From Ligula intestinalis (taxonomy: Eukaryota > Platyhelminthes > Cestoda > Diphyllobothriidea > Diphyllobothriidae): DNA of 64,000 bases. Within the stretch, counting starts at the first letter, position 1; each line of letters begins with the position of its first letter. Shown piece after piece: positions 12,501 to 27,500 of this stretch. The translations under genes and the position numbers were made by a program. Location of the stretch: assembly GCA_036362985.1 (NCBI GenBank), contig JAYGXS010000008.1, positions 18,429,746-18,493,745 on the forward strand, in the 5' to 3' direction. The notes below the pieces were generated by a model that had not been told where the DNA came from, ran no database searches, and worked only from the letters and a program-made list of their open reading frames with translations.

Positions 12501-15500
12501 TAATGCCCGAGTGCCTAATGAATGTTTCTATTTTGCCAGCTTTTTGGTGCTAAACTTGCATATTCACACGGATTTTCCTGCTGAACCGGGAAATTCTCAT
12601 CATCAGTGAGTCTACTTTTGACAGTCAGTTTGGCAAGCACATGTTTTTAGCAATCAGTCATCGGACCAGTACAATGACGTCAATAATAAACATAGGGTTT
12701 ATAAATATCTTATGATTAAAATTCATCATTGTCACACCGCCTGCCGGGCGAGATCGGCATGTAAAGGTCATTGGACTAGGGAGGGGGAAAATGGGATAGG
12801 TTACGAGCATTAGTCATGGATCGAGTTCACAGGGTTAAACAACGGTCACCATCAGAGGAGGGTGGGCAGTATTCGATCGCCACCTGCTGTTGGTGTCGGC
12901 CACGGAAGGAAAAGTGCCTGTACTAACGCCTTCTCAGAGCACAACACTGGATTCGCTAGAAGTATGGCCACAACCATGGCTGTCGCTAGTACCCGTTAGC
13001 ATAGGCCCTTAGAGAAGCAGGCCGGTGTCCGGTATACAACCTGAAAGGCTTCGTTAGGACTGACTCGGTGAATCGTAGTGACAAGATATGCGTTAATAGA
13101 ACCCGAGATCGATCTAGTTTCAGCTTTACTTTGCCAGGCTGATATATATTCATAAACCATTTTATTGTAACCCTGTCCAACTCTCCTATTTTCCTTATAA
13201 GTGCAATTGTACCGGCTCGATGATGAATTTCCGAAAACATGTGTTTGCCAAACACACTGTCTAATTTAAAAATGGCAATATTTGCAGACTTTACTTTTGC
13301 TCGAATAAAAACCGTGGATGTTGAAAAGTCTTCGTTTACTGCACAAAATCCTAAATCTTTGATTTTTTACCCTGCCGGATGTATCGTTCACTCGCTAGCG
13401 TACTGGTTACAAATAAATCTAAGAAGTTGCAAGTTGAACTTACCGCCGAGGGATGCTGACCGCTTTGAGTTTGGAACTCCTCCAGCGTTCCATTTCGGTC
13501 ACAACTTCATCCACTAATTCGTCGCTGGTCTGTAACTCGTTATTCTCCTAGTAAGATTGAGCAAATTAAATAGGTTTCAGTTCTGCAACATTGATGAAAC
13601 GGCGTCGGCATAATGAGCTATGGTAGATTTTCTAACTCATGAAATTTGAAGAGGATAGTTAAGCACACATTTGTTTATTGAATTCATTTGAGGCGCAAGA
13701 ACCCGGTTACTAGAACAGAGTTCCGTTCAAATCAATGTATCGGAGAAAAAGGTAGGCCAACGCGGACCAAGTCCAACGTTTCTTGATATCCAAGCAAGTT
13801 CCTATGCGGCTGAAAATCTTGTTACTGCATGTTGTATTGTAAAATAATTTTAGTGTAAGCTAGAAAGGTTTTATTTTCACCTTTTAAGAGAACGGAAAAA
13901 GTCGTAAATACAAGTATGAGAGGCCACATTATTTTCGGGAAGATAAAAAAAGCATGTCTTGCAAAAGGCTGGTATATTATATAACATAAAATGAAGTAAT
14001 AAACTTGTACAACCCTAGTTTGTTTTACGACACCTAAAAAGAACCTTAGGCAAGCATATATATGACTACTTGCCATATATCATCACATTACTCTGTCACG
14101 ATGCGCAAACAGTTCGCTTTTCAAAGTAGGTATGAATTCGATAACATCTACAACTGTAATCTTACGATTAAGACAACAACCAGCCTCTCCACAGGTGGCC
14201 TTCCATTTATTTTTCTTCCTGCCAACAACATGGATCTCAACCCTAGCGAAAATATTTTTTCAGTTATCAAACGAAATTTGCACAAGGCAGCGAAGAATTT
14301 TTCTATGCGAAGAAAACTTGAGTTTGTGATGAATAATCATATTAAATACAATGCCATAGACAATCTGGTTATCTCCATATCTGACAGACTTAATGCTGCT
14401 TTAAATGTACACGGATAGTCTACAATATACCAATATTTTGAATTTTTAATTATTCCACATTAATGCAGCGTTTTTTGCGCTTCCCCTGCCTTAGACACCT
14501 TGATAGTTAACGCTTAATCAGTTACCTAAAATTGGAGGTTTTTTGAAAATCAATGATATGTTTGTTAGTACATAGTACTTTATCAACCAACTTATACCTT
14601 CTGGTATAACATCTGACAGGACGCAGCATGAACTGAGCCAGTCTTAGGAGTTTTTTCACTGTCTGCTCTTCTTCCTCAGTTACACTGCTGGCTCGTGTAA
14701 ACTGAGTGTGAGTTTATTACTTGAAACAAGCGAGTAGTCGTCTGAAATTTTGTCAGCGACTTCTTTGGAATCTTTGGCTATGCCGATACATTTCTTAAAT
14801 CCTATGTACCAAGAGGGAGTTCAAAGGCGTTTGCCTATATTTCCATTCATAAATTTGACTTGACTTGACTTAGCAAGCAATCTCTTGCCTCAGCTTTCAT
14901 CAGCTAGACAATTGACTGTACTTAAGCTTCACACGCATAGTCACTTACCCTGTGGTGCAGGCGGAGACACCATTGTTCCACACAGATTCGAGCGTCTTCA
15001 ATACGATACAGCAAATCTTCCCGTTCATCGGACCAAACCTTGTACTCCCTCTCCGCAACCCGTTCCGCTTCAATTAATCGCTCCCTGAAGAGCTCTGCCT
15101 GTTCGCGGTGGAAAGCCAACTGAAAGAGTGTACAAAACATAAGGTTGTCTTAAGATCATAAACTTAAATGAAGGTGGCACTTTTCCTAGAAAATACTTGT
15201 CATCCAATTGCGAAATTTGTGTTAAGGCAGACGCGAAAACCTTGAGACTAAACAGCGAAGATCGACTTGCCTGTACAACTTGCTCCTTAATGGCTTCCAT
15301 TTGCTGTTCTGCAGACTTTCTTGCTGCTTCAGCCTCCTTTACGGCAGCCACAGACATTTGGGAGAAGTTGTCGGTCTTTGACTGCAGTTCAGCGCGCAAC
15401 TTGGCAATTGTGCGCTCAGCCGCCTCCAGACGTCTCGCAGCCTCTGAATTTGCCGCACTAGTAACGCTCGCACTCAGTTGTGGCAGCTGCCCTGACCGGC

Positions 15501-18500
15501 TCGAAGTTCCTCCGAAGCGCTGCAATACCTTTGGCATCTTCTGTTGATCCTTAAAGTGTGCCAGTTGTACCTAGAAATGTGTCGTCAGCGTCGGTTATTG
15601 GTACATGTTTTATGAAACTATAAGGCATACTGAGCAGCATTTCAGTAGAAAGTTTAAATAGGCTAACCTTCAGCTCAGCACGTTCATTCTCCAAACGCTC
15701 GATTTCAGAGGCCAGACGTTGACGTTCCCTCTCGTATTCCTTTTCAGCCTCTGCTAGCTTGATACAGGCCTCCTGTAGGGATTTGCGAGTATTCATAATA
15801 ACACCCTTCCTGTCCTCTTGCTAAAATAGAAAGCAAGCAGATACTTTTGTGGAGATACCTTTAGCGTTTATAAAGGGCAACGTAGGAGTTTAGAGGGCTC
15901 AGGCAACAGTTGCAGACAGCAAATTAACGCTCACGAACAGGCCTAGGGTGAATTTTGTAACCCAATTGCCTAGTGACTACGCCGGTTGAATCACAACTCA
16001 TGGGAGACGGGCAGCAGTAGTAGAGTACGAAGAGCAACAACAGCATGCATCAACACCATCAGCAACAGCAGTAACATGAAAAAAACTAAAAAGCAGTGAT
16101 GCGTGAAGCATTTGCAAGGTCAACTTCAGGGATGAGAGCACAAGTCGGGGTGAGCTGTACCTGTGCCGACTTTCCTTTCTCCTCCTCCTGTGGCACCGGC
16201 GGCAATCGCATCTGCGAAATAAGTTTAATCGGATAAAATGCGCCTACTTAAAATTATATCAGTAGGAATACTTTATACTGTTACTTTGGCACTACTCAGA
16301 AGCAGTTATTAGTTGTGAATTTAATAAATTCAGGATGAATAGGAGTGGCGATAAACTATGCAGTTTATTTGAAATAAGGGTAGGAATTCGTCATGGGGCC
16401 CTCCAAGTGCGCGCGAAGTGCGCCCAACTCCAAGACTGGAGAGCGGTTATAGGGAATAATATGGGTGGGGCACATCAGGGAGCAAAACAGAAGGTAAATA
16501 GGGCAAATAATAAATAAATTTTATATATCCGCTAAAATATGTTTTACTGAACTAAAAATTGGGCTAAGGATTGGTTAAATGCGCGGAAAATATTCAAAAA
16601 GAAGCGAAAAAACCAAGGAAATGTAGCGGAAGTAGGTAATTGGCCTGAAATATGGCGGAAACTGAATATTTAGTTACAAGGTCACATAAGATCGGGTCGC
16701 CTGATCTGGCAACCAATGGGAAATGCTAAGGATTCCGGTAGCCGACAGAAGCCTTTGTAGTATCCAGAGCACAATGCGATTGATCCTTGTTTTAATTACG
16801 TCGGCGCGGTGACTTTGAGTCTAGTCCAGGATGTTGTAGGTGGTGTGACCTCGCAGGTAAAGTGGTGTATTGGTTGTCCCCTCCCTAGTGGTGGTCTCTA
16901 GCCCCACCCTCCCTAGTAGACAGTTGTGAATAACAGTTGCCCTTCCTGCGAGGGTCCCACGGAGTGTTTCTCGTCCCTGGTGGTAGTCTCCAGCTCCACC
17001 TTCCCCCGATTGTCTTCTTCGGTTACGTGTTCGCCTGTATGACAGTTACGTATCGTTATTATTTTACTGTACTCGCAATAAATATGTGTGTGTTAACACT
17101 CGGCCTCGGCTTATCATCTCGATGAGTGACTGTTCATGTGATCGAGCATTCTAGTGAAATTACAGTGCGTGGACACAGCCAGAAGACAACGGACGCAGAC
17201 GAACGACTGAGTACCGGCCATAATCAGGAAGAAGATACGCTACCGAAGGAAAACAGGGCGCTGGGGCGTTAAACCTTCCATAGTAGACAAAATTATGCCT
17301 TCAGTCGGCAGCCATACGGACATTTTCGGAATGCAAAGGTAAGAACCAATGGGTCATGTGTTAGGTGCGGTTCAAAGCAAAAAGAACTTGGTATTAGACT
17401 GAGTGAATTAGTATGTTGAATTTGATGGAAAAGGGGGAAAAGTTATGGCGTGCATGCCGTTCAGCAAACCGGCAACCATACGCATTTAATTATTGCGAAA
17501 CCTCTTGCTGTTACAGTGGCAGTTGCAGATGCAGAAACTATTACCATGCCGAAGGAAACTGCGGATGCCAAGATAGGGACGGATACGGTCATCCGTAGCC
17601 ACGTGGAGCCGCAGCCTTGTATGCCCTATACGCATCATCAGAGGTAAGCTGATATCGGTGTCAGGGAAGCTTTTGGGGAAGAGCAACAGCGGGACTAATT
17701 GTATGCATAACAATCTGTTTATTTTGTAGCCCGGACCTCAGATCACCAAGGTCCAAGCGATTGGATTCAACCACATTATACTATAAGCTGTTTTTCTCGC
17801 TTAATTCGCCAGGACTGGTGGCCAACCTCCAAGGCAAAGCTCTTCTGCCCACGAACCTACGGTGCGCGTGCGGCTGTAGGATGGCCCTACAAATCGTCAC
17901 TCAGAATGGTGATGGATACACCTTCTAGTGCGTGAAGTGCCACAGGAAGAAGTCAGTGCGGTCCAATTCCATTTTTTGGCAGCCAGTTAACATTGCGGAA
18001 GTTGGCAAACATGTGCCTGGCATTCGTTGTTGGAAAAACTGTGCAGGAAGCTGCAGCCGTTTGCGGATTAGCCAACGAAGCGGCTGTAAGTTGGTTCGCT
18101 ATATTGCGAAATGTGTGTTCGACCACCCTAAATAGGGTAGCTTCCACCGTAGGCAGACCGGGTGTGAAGGTGGACATAGATGAGTCTATGATCGCCCGCA
18201 GGAAGTACAATCGCGGCAGAACCACAAGGCAATTGTGGGTCCTGGAAATGTACGATACGGTGAAGAAGAGGACAGTCTGTAAGCAGTTAAGTAACCGCTC
18301 GGAGCAAAGCTTGTGTTCCATAATAAGGAGGCGGGTAAAACCGGGTAGCGCAATTGCAACACATTGCTGGAGCAGCTACTGCAACCTCGAAACCATGGGG
18401 TACACCCACGATACGGTGAACCACACGTTAGGATTCGTGAATAGGTACACGGGTATCCACACGCAGGCTGTGGAGGCATTTTGGAGTCACCTCAAACGGG

Positions 18501-21500
18501 GACTACGGCAATGTGGACCTATCCCAGGGCTGTCAGTGTGGGCCCACGTGAAGGAAATCCAATACCGCTTGTGGTTAAAGTTTCGGAAGAAGGCCATACC
18601 TGAAGCCTGGGATTTCTTCTGCGGACACATGGCTGAACTGTATCCCGTAAACGTGTCCCAAGGTAAAGGAGTTCCTCTTCGGCACCTAACAACCAACCTA
18701 TAGAAGCCAGCCAGCACACTCGGAGACGTTTGGTAAATAACAACCTAGATGCCATGGCCGGCAGTCTGTTGCGGCCGGTGGAAGCCGGTGACAGCACTGA
18801 GGAGGAAGAGAGCGGAATCCCAGGCCCATATAACCGTCCACGTAAGTCCCATTAGTAGGAGAAAATTAAAACAAATTTTTAGAACGAGAAGGGGCTTGGC
18901 TAATGCCGGCGGAAGGACAACATGTGGCAGGTATCGGTCTTGAGGCTAAGAAGGCAGAAGCCTCCCATGGTGAATGTGAACTCATTGGGGGAACGGAAGT
19001 GGACCACTTCCAACTCGTAAATGATGGTCACGCTTCATGCTGCAGAGCCGAAACCTCGAAGATGTGCTTCCTAGGTAGCCATTAGTAGCCGATTAACCGC
19101 GGGCAGTGACGGCAGAACAAGAATGGGACTGCCAAGTCCAACGGAACGCGAAGGCAAGTAAATGTACGTTAATTATTTTTTCGTAGAAAAGGCGACAAGT
19201 AGGAAGAAACTAAGAAGTGGCATTGTGTACGGTAAAGTGGAAGAACCTATCGGGAGGCGTATGAGAAAACGGACGTGGATGTTCCCGGAGGAGGACGAAA
19301 AATGATGAGGGTCATTACTGCAACAGGAAGCAGGAAAAGGTAGGACTACTTGACCGTCCATGTAATGCACTACCAAACAGATAGGTGATTGTCAAGGACC
19401 TCACCACACGCAAACGGGACAAACGAAAATGAGGAAGAAAGAAACACGCCGACTTTGAACTGTGTATTGAAAAATGTTTTTGAATAGTAAAAGGATAGTA
19501 AAGTCAAAGGGCTTAATTCTTCACGGCATGAAAGAGCGCAGGCCGGGATGGTTCCGCTGGATGCGATGCCTGTGCCCTAGAACTAGGCGCGGAGGAAAAG
19601 TGCGGTCACCATATCCGCTTCGTTAACTGCAGCAATTGTCGGTAGGACGAATGCGAACGTCGTGCTCAGTCGTAAATCTAGGGAGAAGGATGATCGCGAA
19701 CACCTCGGTGGCCGTATTTATATGGCTGAGACCACGGTAATGTGACCATAGGCCAATGGCACCGCGCGTCGGCACAGGGGACGAAATGGACTGCAACCAG
19801 ACAGCCGGGACGACTTCGGTATTCAACGTAATCTAGATCAGCCGGTTTAGCGATGATGCCGAAGCAGAACAATTACGTCCGAGCCTACAGCCGGGAAACC
19901 ACCTTTACCCGATGCCTTCCGAACTTTCAGCCGTAATAATACCGAATCCAGTTCAGGTTTCCGACGAAACTGGCAGTAACCGCAATGCGAAACTGCCGGC
20001 GATAGGGGAAGATTCGCAAGGTCAATGCGGAGGGCGGATTGGGCCATACGTAACCGTAAAGCAAACGATCAGGAGAAGGATGCGCGGTTGAACGTCTACG
20101 AAAGCTTTAACTCAAGGCAAATTTCGTGAGGAAACGAGCCGCAATGGAGGGGACCGAAAAACCTTTGTCTTGGCTTCCACGCGGTTTAATGTGAACAGAC
20201 AACCGACAATACGGATGGGTAATCAAGGTAGGGCGGGCAAAAGGGAGATGTGGTTTACAGGTGGACGTCTAAACGAGGCCGCAACCAGCGACTTTGAACG
20301 CGCGCGAGTCCCTCCATCGAAATGGGGCATGGTAAGGTGGGTCCACGGTAGCCTCCCACTATGATGCAATTAGCTGGCGGTTAATTAAGCTGGAAAGGTA
20401 GCCTATGTAAATAGCAAAAGGATAGCGAACTGTCGGGCCTTATGCCTGCACGGTAGGTAAGAGTGAAAGGCTGGGGAAGGATCTGCAGGATTTGATGTCT
20501 GTGCTCTAGTGCGAAGCTTGCAAGCAACATGCGCCGTACGTAAACGTAATGCGTACGACCAGGAGAAGAAAGTGCGGTATAGAGCCTGCGAAGGATTTAA
20601 CTCAGTGTAAACTCCGTGAGAAAACCAACTGCCAAGGAAAGGGACCGGAAAACCTTTGCCGTGGCTTCCAGGCGGTTTGATGTGCAAATACACGGACACG
20701 GCGGAAGGGTAATATCGGCACGGTGGGTAACGTAAGTTGCGGTTTGAAGCTTGACGTCTAAACCTAGCCGCAAACCGCAGGTTTGAATGCGTGGGAGCTC
20801 CTCCGTCGAAGTGCGGCATGTAAAGGGTGGGCCAAACAGTAGTCCACAACTATGAAGCAATTAGCTGGGGCGGCATCAAGCGAAGAAGATAACCAAAAGG
20901 CTGCACCTCCGGATAAGATTGCGGTTGATGTGATATCTACTGAAGGCCGGAAAAGTCGATTGCCGCAAGAGGTTTGGTCATAAACACAAGGCTTGAACGC
21001 GTGGTCGACTCTAAGTCGTAGTGAGGCACGATAAGGTAGGTCCAAAAGAAGTATGCAGCTATGAATGAAGTAGCGGGCGCGGTGGAAAGTGGAGAAAGAT
21101 AAACCGGAGGCAGCACTTCCAGGGCTTGGGAACGGTTTAGTAGGATAGTAGTGAAGGTGGGTAAAGTCGGGGAAACCGTAATTTTGAACGCGTGGACGTT
21201 CCTTTGTAGAAACGTGTCATAACGGGGTCGGCGGCAGAAATACCACCCCCCCCCCATATATGCAGTAAAGTGCCAAGAAAAGGCCCGTGAACTCGAACGC
21301 GTGCCCCCCGTGTGGAAGTTGGGCACGACTGGGCAAGTCTAAGGTAACGGCAGACCGATCAGTAAGCAGCCGGCGCGACAGTAAGTGGGAAAGATGACCC
21401 GACGACTGTACGTAAGGAGAAGGTAGCGTTTAATGGGATATAGGGGTAAAGATAAGGGAAGGCTGGGTGCAGCATGAGGATTAGTATTAAGCCTTAGCTT

Positions 21501-24500
21501 TGAACGGGTGGACGTACCTCTGACAAAAGTGTTAGGGTAGCTTTGAACGCGTGGGCTTCCTTTCTTCTAGATGTGGCATGCTAGTGTTGGGCCAACGGTG
21601 CCTCCCCCATTATGGTAGAAGTAGCCCAACGAATCCCAACGAAGCCGAAGTAGCCCAACGCAGCCTCCTTCTATAAGTATAGGCAGCCGGCGGTAAACGC
21701 GGGAAAGGCCGAGTGGTTTTAAAGCGAGGATCGGGTATAGGTAAGGCAGGGACGGGATATCGGGTATAGGTAAGGCAAGGCTGGGTGCGGCATGGGGGTT
21801 GGTCTTAAGCCTTACCTCTGAACGGGTGTACGTACCTCTGACAAAAAGTGTGGTAGTAGCTTTGAACGCTTGGGCTTTCTTCCTTCGAGATGTGGCATAT
21901 TACGATTGGAACGGGTGGGCGAACCTCGGACGAAAAGCGCTCCCATAGCTCTGAATGCGTGGGCTTCCTTTCTTCGAGGTGTGGCATGGCAGGGTCGGAA
22001 CACCGATGCCTCCGTTAGAAGCAGCCCAAACGAAGCCCAACGAGTCCTACTTCCATAAATAAAGGTAGCCGGCCGCAAAGACGATTAAGACCAAGCGGTC
22101 GTAAACGGAGGACCGGCTTTTAAACCATTAGCTTAGCTTTGAACGCGAGGGCTTCCTCCTGTCGAAGTGTACCTTGCAGGGGTCGACCAAAAAGGACTTA
22201 AACCTTACTTTGGAGCCCGTGAGCGTCTCCAAATCAGGTAAACAATGAATGCACAGAAAATAAAATACATTTATTATTACCACCATGCCAGAATTTAACA
22301 TGTGTATTCTTGTGGCGGATGGCTCATTAATGCTGGTCCCTCCCGATGCTCCTTGCGCTAACGTCACGTGTCACTGCAGGTGACTGTTCCACTTGATGAC
22401 CTGAAGACCACTTGACCGACTTCCACTCGCAGACATACGTGGGCACGCACGCATGCCCAAGTAGTCGCGACTCCCTAAGGACCACTTCACACGCCACGCC
22501 TTTGGCCAACGCAGCAAGGGGCCTTTGCAGGCAACATCCACTCGGGCACTTGCAACGCACCAATGAAAGAACGCTTGAACTCGCATCACAGTCATGTAAA
22601 AGCAACTGTCATCGCCCCACACAAAACTCAGGCGACACTCTCAGGCCTGGCTGGACGCGGTCAGGACCAGCCTGGCTTCGCCAGGGGCCACTGCCACTTG
22701 AACCACAGCAGACGCGTCTTCGACCGCGTTCCCACCCGCCCTCAGGGCGGCCCAGGTCTGCTACACCAAACCTCCCTACGGTGGATCCATCTCTTCTCCT
22801 CCCCATCTGCTTTTTTATGACAGAGCAGCCCCTCCTGACTATGCTGTTTCTCCTCCTCCTCCTCCTTCTCGCCGCCGGGATTGAGGTCCACCCGGCGGGG
22901 TTCCGGATCCAACAAGGGCTACTTGCCTGCCTGCCTGCCACCTGAGACAACAATAAGGAGTCCTGTATACAGTAAACCACTGCTTCGGGTGGCTCTTGCT
23001 TTTGCCGTGGGATTCGACCTGATGACTGTAGTGATCTAGGCAAACCCGATACTTAGACCCCTACATTCTTCCTGGTAGGAAATTAATCTGGAAAATGCAT
23101 GTGTTTAATTCTGTAGAATGATAATGTGCTGCTGACGGACCTTTCACAGCAACAACACAACCTGTGATTTCTAGCCAAAGGCTTTCCGCCCGAAGTGATG
23201 TCTGCGAAACAATGTGTTTTTTTATTGAGATGACGCTTTACGAAAGGGGACGGTTGCAGGCAGTTTAACAGACTTTTTCTAAGCGACCCAACTAACCCCT
23301 GTTCCAGCTCTCCAAATCAAACCACCAAAATCACTTGGTACAGCAGTCTCCAGCGAAGTATAGTCACTTCTTCAGGTTCTCTGAATGCGTTGGAGGCGAA
23401 GGGACTTGATATCTTGTCACCCTCTCCTCATCCAATTACCCATTTGATGTCTTTGCGCCCATATTTCCCCCATTTAGTTCACTTTCTCGCCTATTTTATT
23501 ATTCTTCTTTTTAAATAACCTCAAATACAACGATTGACAGACGCCAAAGTAGCTGAGAGGACTGCTTCTGACTTTTTCGCCGTCACAATCTAGTCGCACT
23601 CTTCAGGTAGTATAAATCGGAGGCTCAATCTATTTTCCCATTGGTCACTGAGTTCTGCATTCTCTCATTGTGCAAATGAAAAAACATCAACCCATCAGGT
23701 CAGTTTTACCTAATTTTACCCTAGGATTGGATGATAGCAGCTATGTAGTCAGAAAGGTCCAGTCTGATTTTTCACCCTACTCTCCAATGCGCTTTATCAT
23801 TTATCGCTTACAGCTGAGATGCTTCCTGTTAGCTTTCCCATTGTTTAAATTAGGAGTATGTTCCTGGAAAATCAGAGCTTTTTGGTTTCGCTGGGCGGGA
23901 CACCTTTGCCGGCCGGAGGTCTAAATTTTCCAACAAATTTTTTTTGTAGAAGGTCAGGTTGAGAAAGGCAACTTCCTATAATCCTGCCCAACTAGTTGGC
24001 ATCTAAAAGCTGCCTACTGAAATGCATTTTCGTAGTGTGGTTGGATAAATTAGAATATCTTTTTTCACTGCAAAACGCACCTCTTTGGCCTTGGACTCGA
24101 GCACAACGCGTTCTGCCAACCAGGCATCCTGTTCTGCATCATACTGCTCCTTGAGATTAACATATCGCCGTTGGTACTCCAGCATCTTGTTCTGCAGGGA
24201 TTCATTCTGAATTTTCATTTCCATGATGACCCTGTTCTGCCGGCTGGTATGTTCGTTCAGGAGACTCAGCTTGGAGGTCATTTGCCTTTCCGCAATGGCT
24301 CTGCTATAGAGGTCTCCGGCACCAATCGTAGTACTTTTGCCTGATGAGGCGGCCGAGGTTCCACTTAACGATGACTGCAAACAAAAAACCACCAGTTATC
24401 AGTATAGTAGAGGCCCTAACTCATGCGCTGTCCTGATCGAACTATGAGTGCCTAGTTAAGGGTACATTTGTTCGTGTTATTTTGATTTCTTGACTGGAGT

Positions 24501-27500
24501 TGAGGCCCAGAACGCCTTGCCTCTGAAATAGAGTGTTTGGAGAATGAACGCCCTGAATTGATGTTCGCTTATTTAAACTATTTACCGAAATATTGCTCAG
24601 TAGGCCGTATTGGTTTACAAAACTTGGGCGGAAATTTGGGCTTTTATTTTGACTTGTTCAGATGATTTGAGGCTAAGAACGCTTTTTACTAAAAATAACG
24701 GCATATTTAATTTTGTGTACTAAAGGAAAAAAGGCAGGATTTGGGCGAAATCGGAAATTACCACCGCATTTGCGTCCACCTCGCTCGCATATCGGGCTAA
24801 GGAATAGACTTGTCCCTCTGTGCCTTCAGGCTAAGTCTAGAGCTCCGTCGGCAGCCGCTCAACGGCTAGCACATCATAGGCAGAGAGAGACTGGAGACTG
24901 GAATTACCACTTCTGGTTTATTAACCGTCATCAGCCAGTCTTACCTAACCTCAGGTTTGTTCAACTACTGCAGTTCGAAGCAAGACCTGTTGGCTAGAAG
25001 GCCAACGCCCTCTACACTGAGCCATGGGCTGGATCGAGAATGTTAAGATGGCTGGCAGGTGCGTTTTCTCGTTTGTACGGGGACCTCCTACCAGGACCAC
25101 CCTACCTGTCCACATTGCCCTCGACGTCGTGTGGGTCTCCTGTGTCATGTACTGCGTAGAAAAACAGCAGATAAAGCAAAACCAATAAAGAATTAAAAAT
25201 AAGGGGACAAGAAATTTTGCCAACCACTGGGCGAGGCATCAGACATGGCAGGCGATAGAGGAAGGCTTCAGGCCACATAAGAAACTGCACGAGGGAAGAG
25301 GATAAAGTTGCCGACGGACGTGGAAAGGCAAGTTATCGGAAGTAATAACCACGCCAATGACTGAAGTACGACAATTAACGTATCGAATGTGGACAAGCGA
25401 GCAAGAATCCGCGCCCACCGGCAGTTAATGCGAAAACTGTTAATGATGGCAGGTGACATGGTGACCACATCCTTCAAATATCGTGCCCCTCGTGCGTCTA
25501 TAACCCTTATCTGCAATTGACTGTGATAATGAGGGGTTCAAGTGAGAATCTAAAATACTGGGCGAATAAAAGGTTTGTCTGTACCTCTTTCTACTACGAG
25601 TGAGATTGGTTCGCTTCGGACCCGGTACCTGTCAAAGGAACTGTCACGACACATCAGAAGTCAGGATCTGGCAAACTGCCAATTGACTGAATAGCTAGCT
25701 CTTACTCAGACTGAAATCTTCTTAATGACCGTCCTGGGAGGGCGAAGATACCCCCATCTCCTCCTACTGGAGACTGATTCCTGCAAAATGTAGTAGTAGG
25801 CGTAGACTCGAATCACCAAGTCTAACGCACAGGGGAACGCACAGGCCTCCGCATCTTACGCCAACACCGAGGGACCCGATGGCCGAGCTATCATCCCGTC
25901 GGACTCCACCACGCGTGATGCACGTTCAGCAGGTCCAAGGCCCGCATACCGGTCATCCACGCACAAGAGGGCAATTATCGTTAATTGTAGCTATTTGTCA
26001 TACTTGCGCAGTCATTACTGTGTCCTAAAAATACTGCAAGTTTCTGTGCATTTATCACCCGGTTCTACTATTGCTTTCGGTCTCTGATGAAGAATCTGCG
26101 ACGGCTGACGAAACCTCGGGTAAATGAAAGTGTTGTCCCAGTGATTGAACCTTTTTTTCTCAAGTATTTCTTGGGACTCGTATGTTCGCTTGTATTGGGA
26201 CACAAGTTTACGCACACTGACTCGGTCGTGCAGCTGAGAGCAGGTGAGGCAGGTGCCGTGAAAACCTGCACAACTTACAATTAGAACTGTATCCATAACG
26301 GTTGCGATTATGCCTGGTCTAGCCCAATGTCACGGATGCTAACTATCCAAGCATGACGGTCGGCCGCAGCGAGCCCGGACAATTTAATCCATTCGCGTTG
26401 CCAACGACGGAAGCCGAATACCCAACCTCCTAGAATACCTTCCATGATCTGGGGGACTGTGTCGAGCCGGGTTTTGAGTCGACCCCTTCATCGCGCCTCC
26501 AATTGGATTTTGGTGCCAGAGTACCATACAACCTCAATATTCCCTTAATTTTGACGTCACTCATGCAATGTTGTGAGATAAATATGAGTTGATTTGTCGG
26601 CTCGAACTGGGGCTCATAAAACCTTGTAGTAAAAAAGTGCACTTGCGATTTTGTTTACTGAAGGAAAGCAGGCATTATTCGGGTAAATCGCAGATTGTCG
26701 GATATATAAGCTACTTTCTCGGCTATCTAATAGATTAGAACAAAACCTAGTATTCTCTGCTTTGTAATAAAACAAACATAAACGGAAGCACAACAGATAT
26801 TAAATAAATCCCTTTGGAACTGGAGAATCTAATCTTCATTAAATCAGCATTAGGTGCATGCACCTGTGAGGGTACACATTGTTTTCCAGCAATAAGAAAC
26901 GACTCCAGCCTTTCAAAGCCGTTTTTGAAAATTACTGGCATTATTATTTTACAAAAGCAAAAATTTGCACAATAAACGAAATGCACATATCATACTGTCA
27001 AGATGGAGGAATGGCCAAACAACACATATCAAATTCGAAGCCTGACAATTTACTTTTTTTGCATAACGTTTTTCCGCTTATGCATGCTTGAGAAAAAAAT
27101 ATGCAAAAGGGAAGCAGCTTGCACAAAATCTTATTTATATTATGTAGATATGTATATTATAGACTTTTTACATTCATATTTTATATCTCTCCGTTGTGCA
27201 TTTACAATCTTAGAAAGAGATCTAAAAGTAAATCAATATAGCAAAAAGCGCTCCAATATGAAGTGAAATTTCCGTTTTTTAATATTTAACGAAGATTTTA
27301 TCCCTAACTTTCCGGGAACTCAACAATTTAGTCAAACTTCAGCATATTACCTTGACTTGACCTTGGAAAAAAGAACGTACGCGCATATTCAACGGTTAAA
27401 ATTGAAATGAAAGCCCTATTAAAGAGGTACCTAATTCAAGGAAGTTGCTTAATTGATCTGAGATATATTAATCACCAATTTTTGTTTTGTGTGAACAAAA

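Noticed and set aside
20403..22078. Several open frames of 60-148 codons
   Set aside because: They recur with the degenerate GC-rich repeat units, in both strands, and show no domain.
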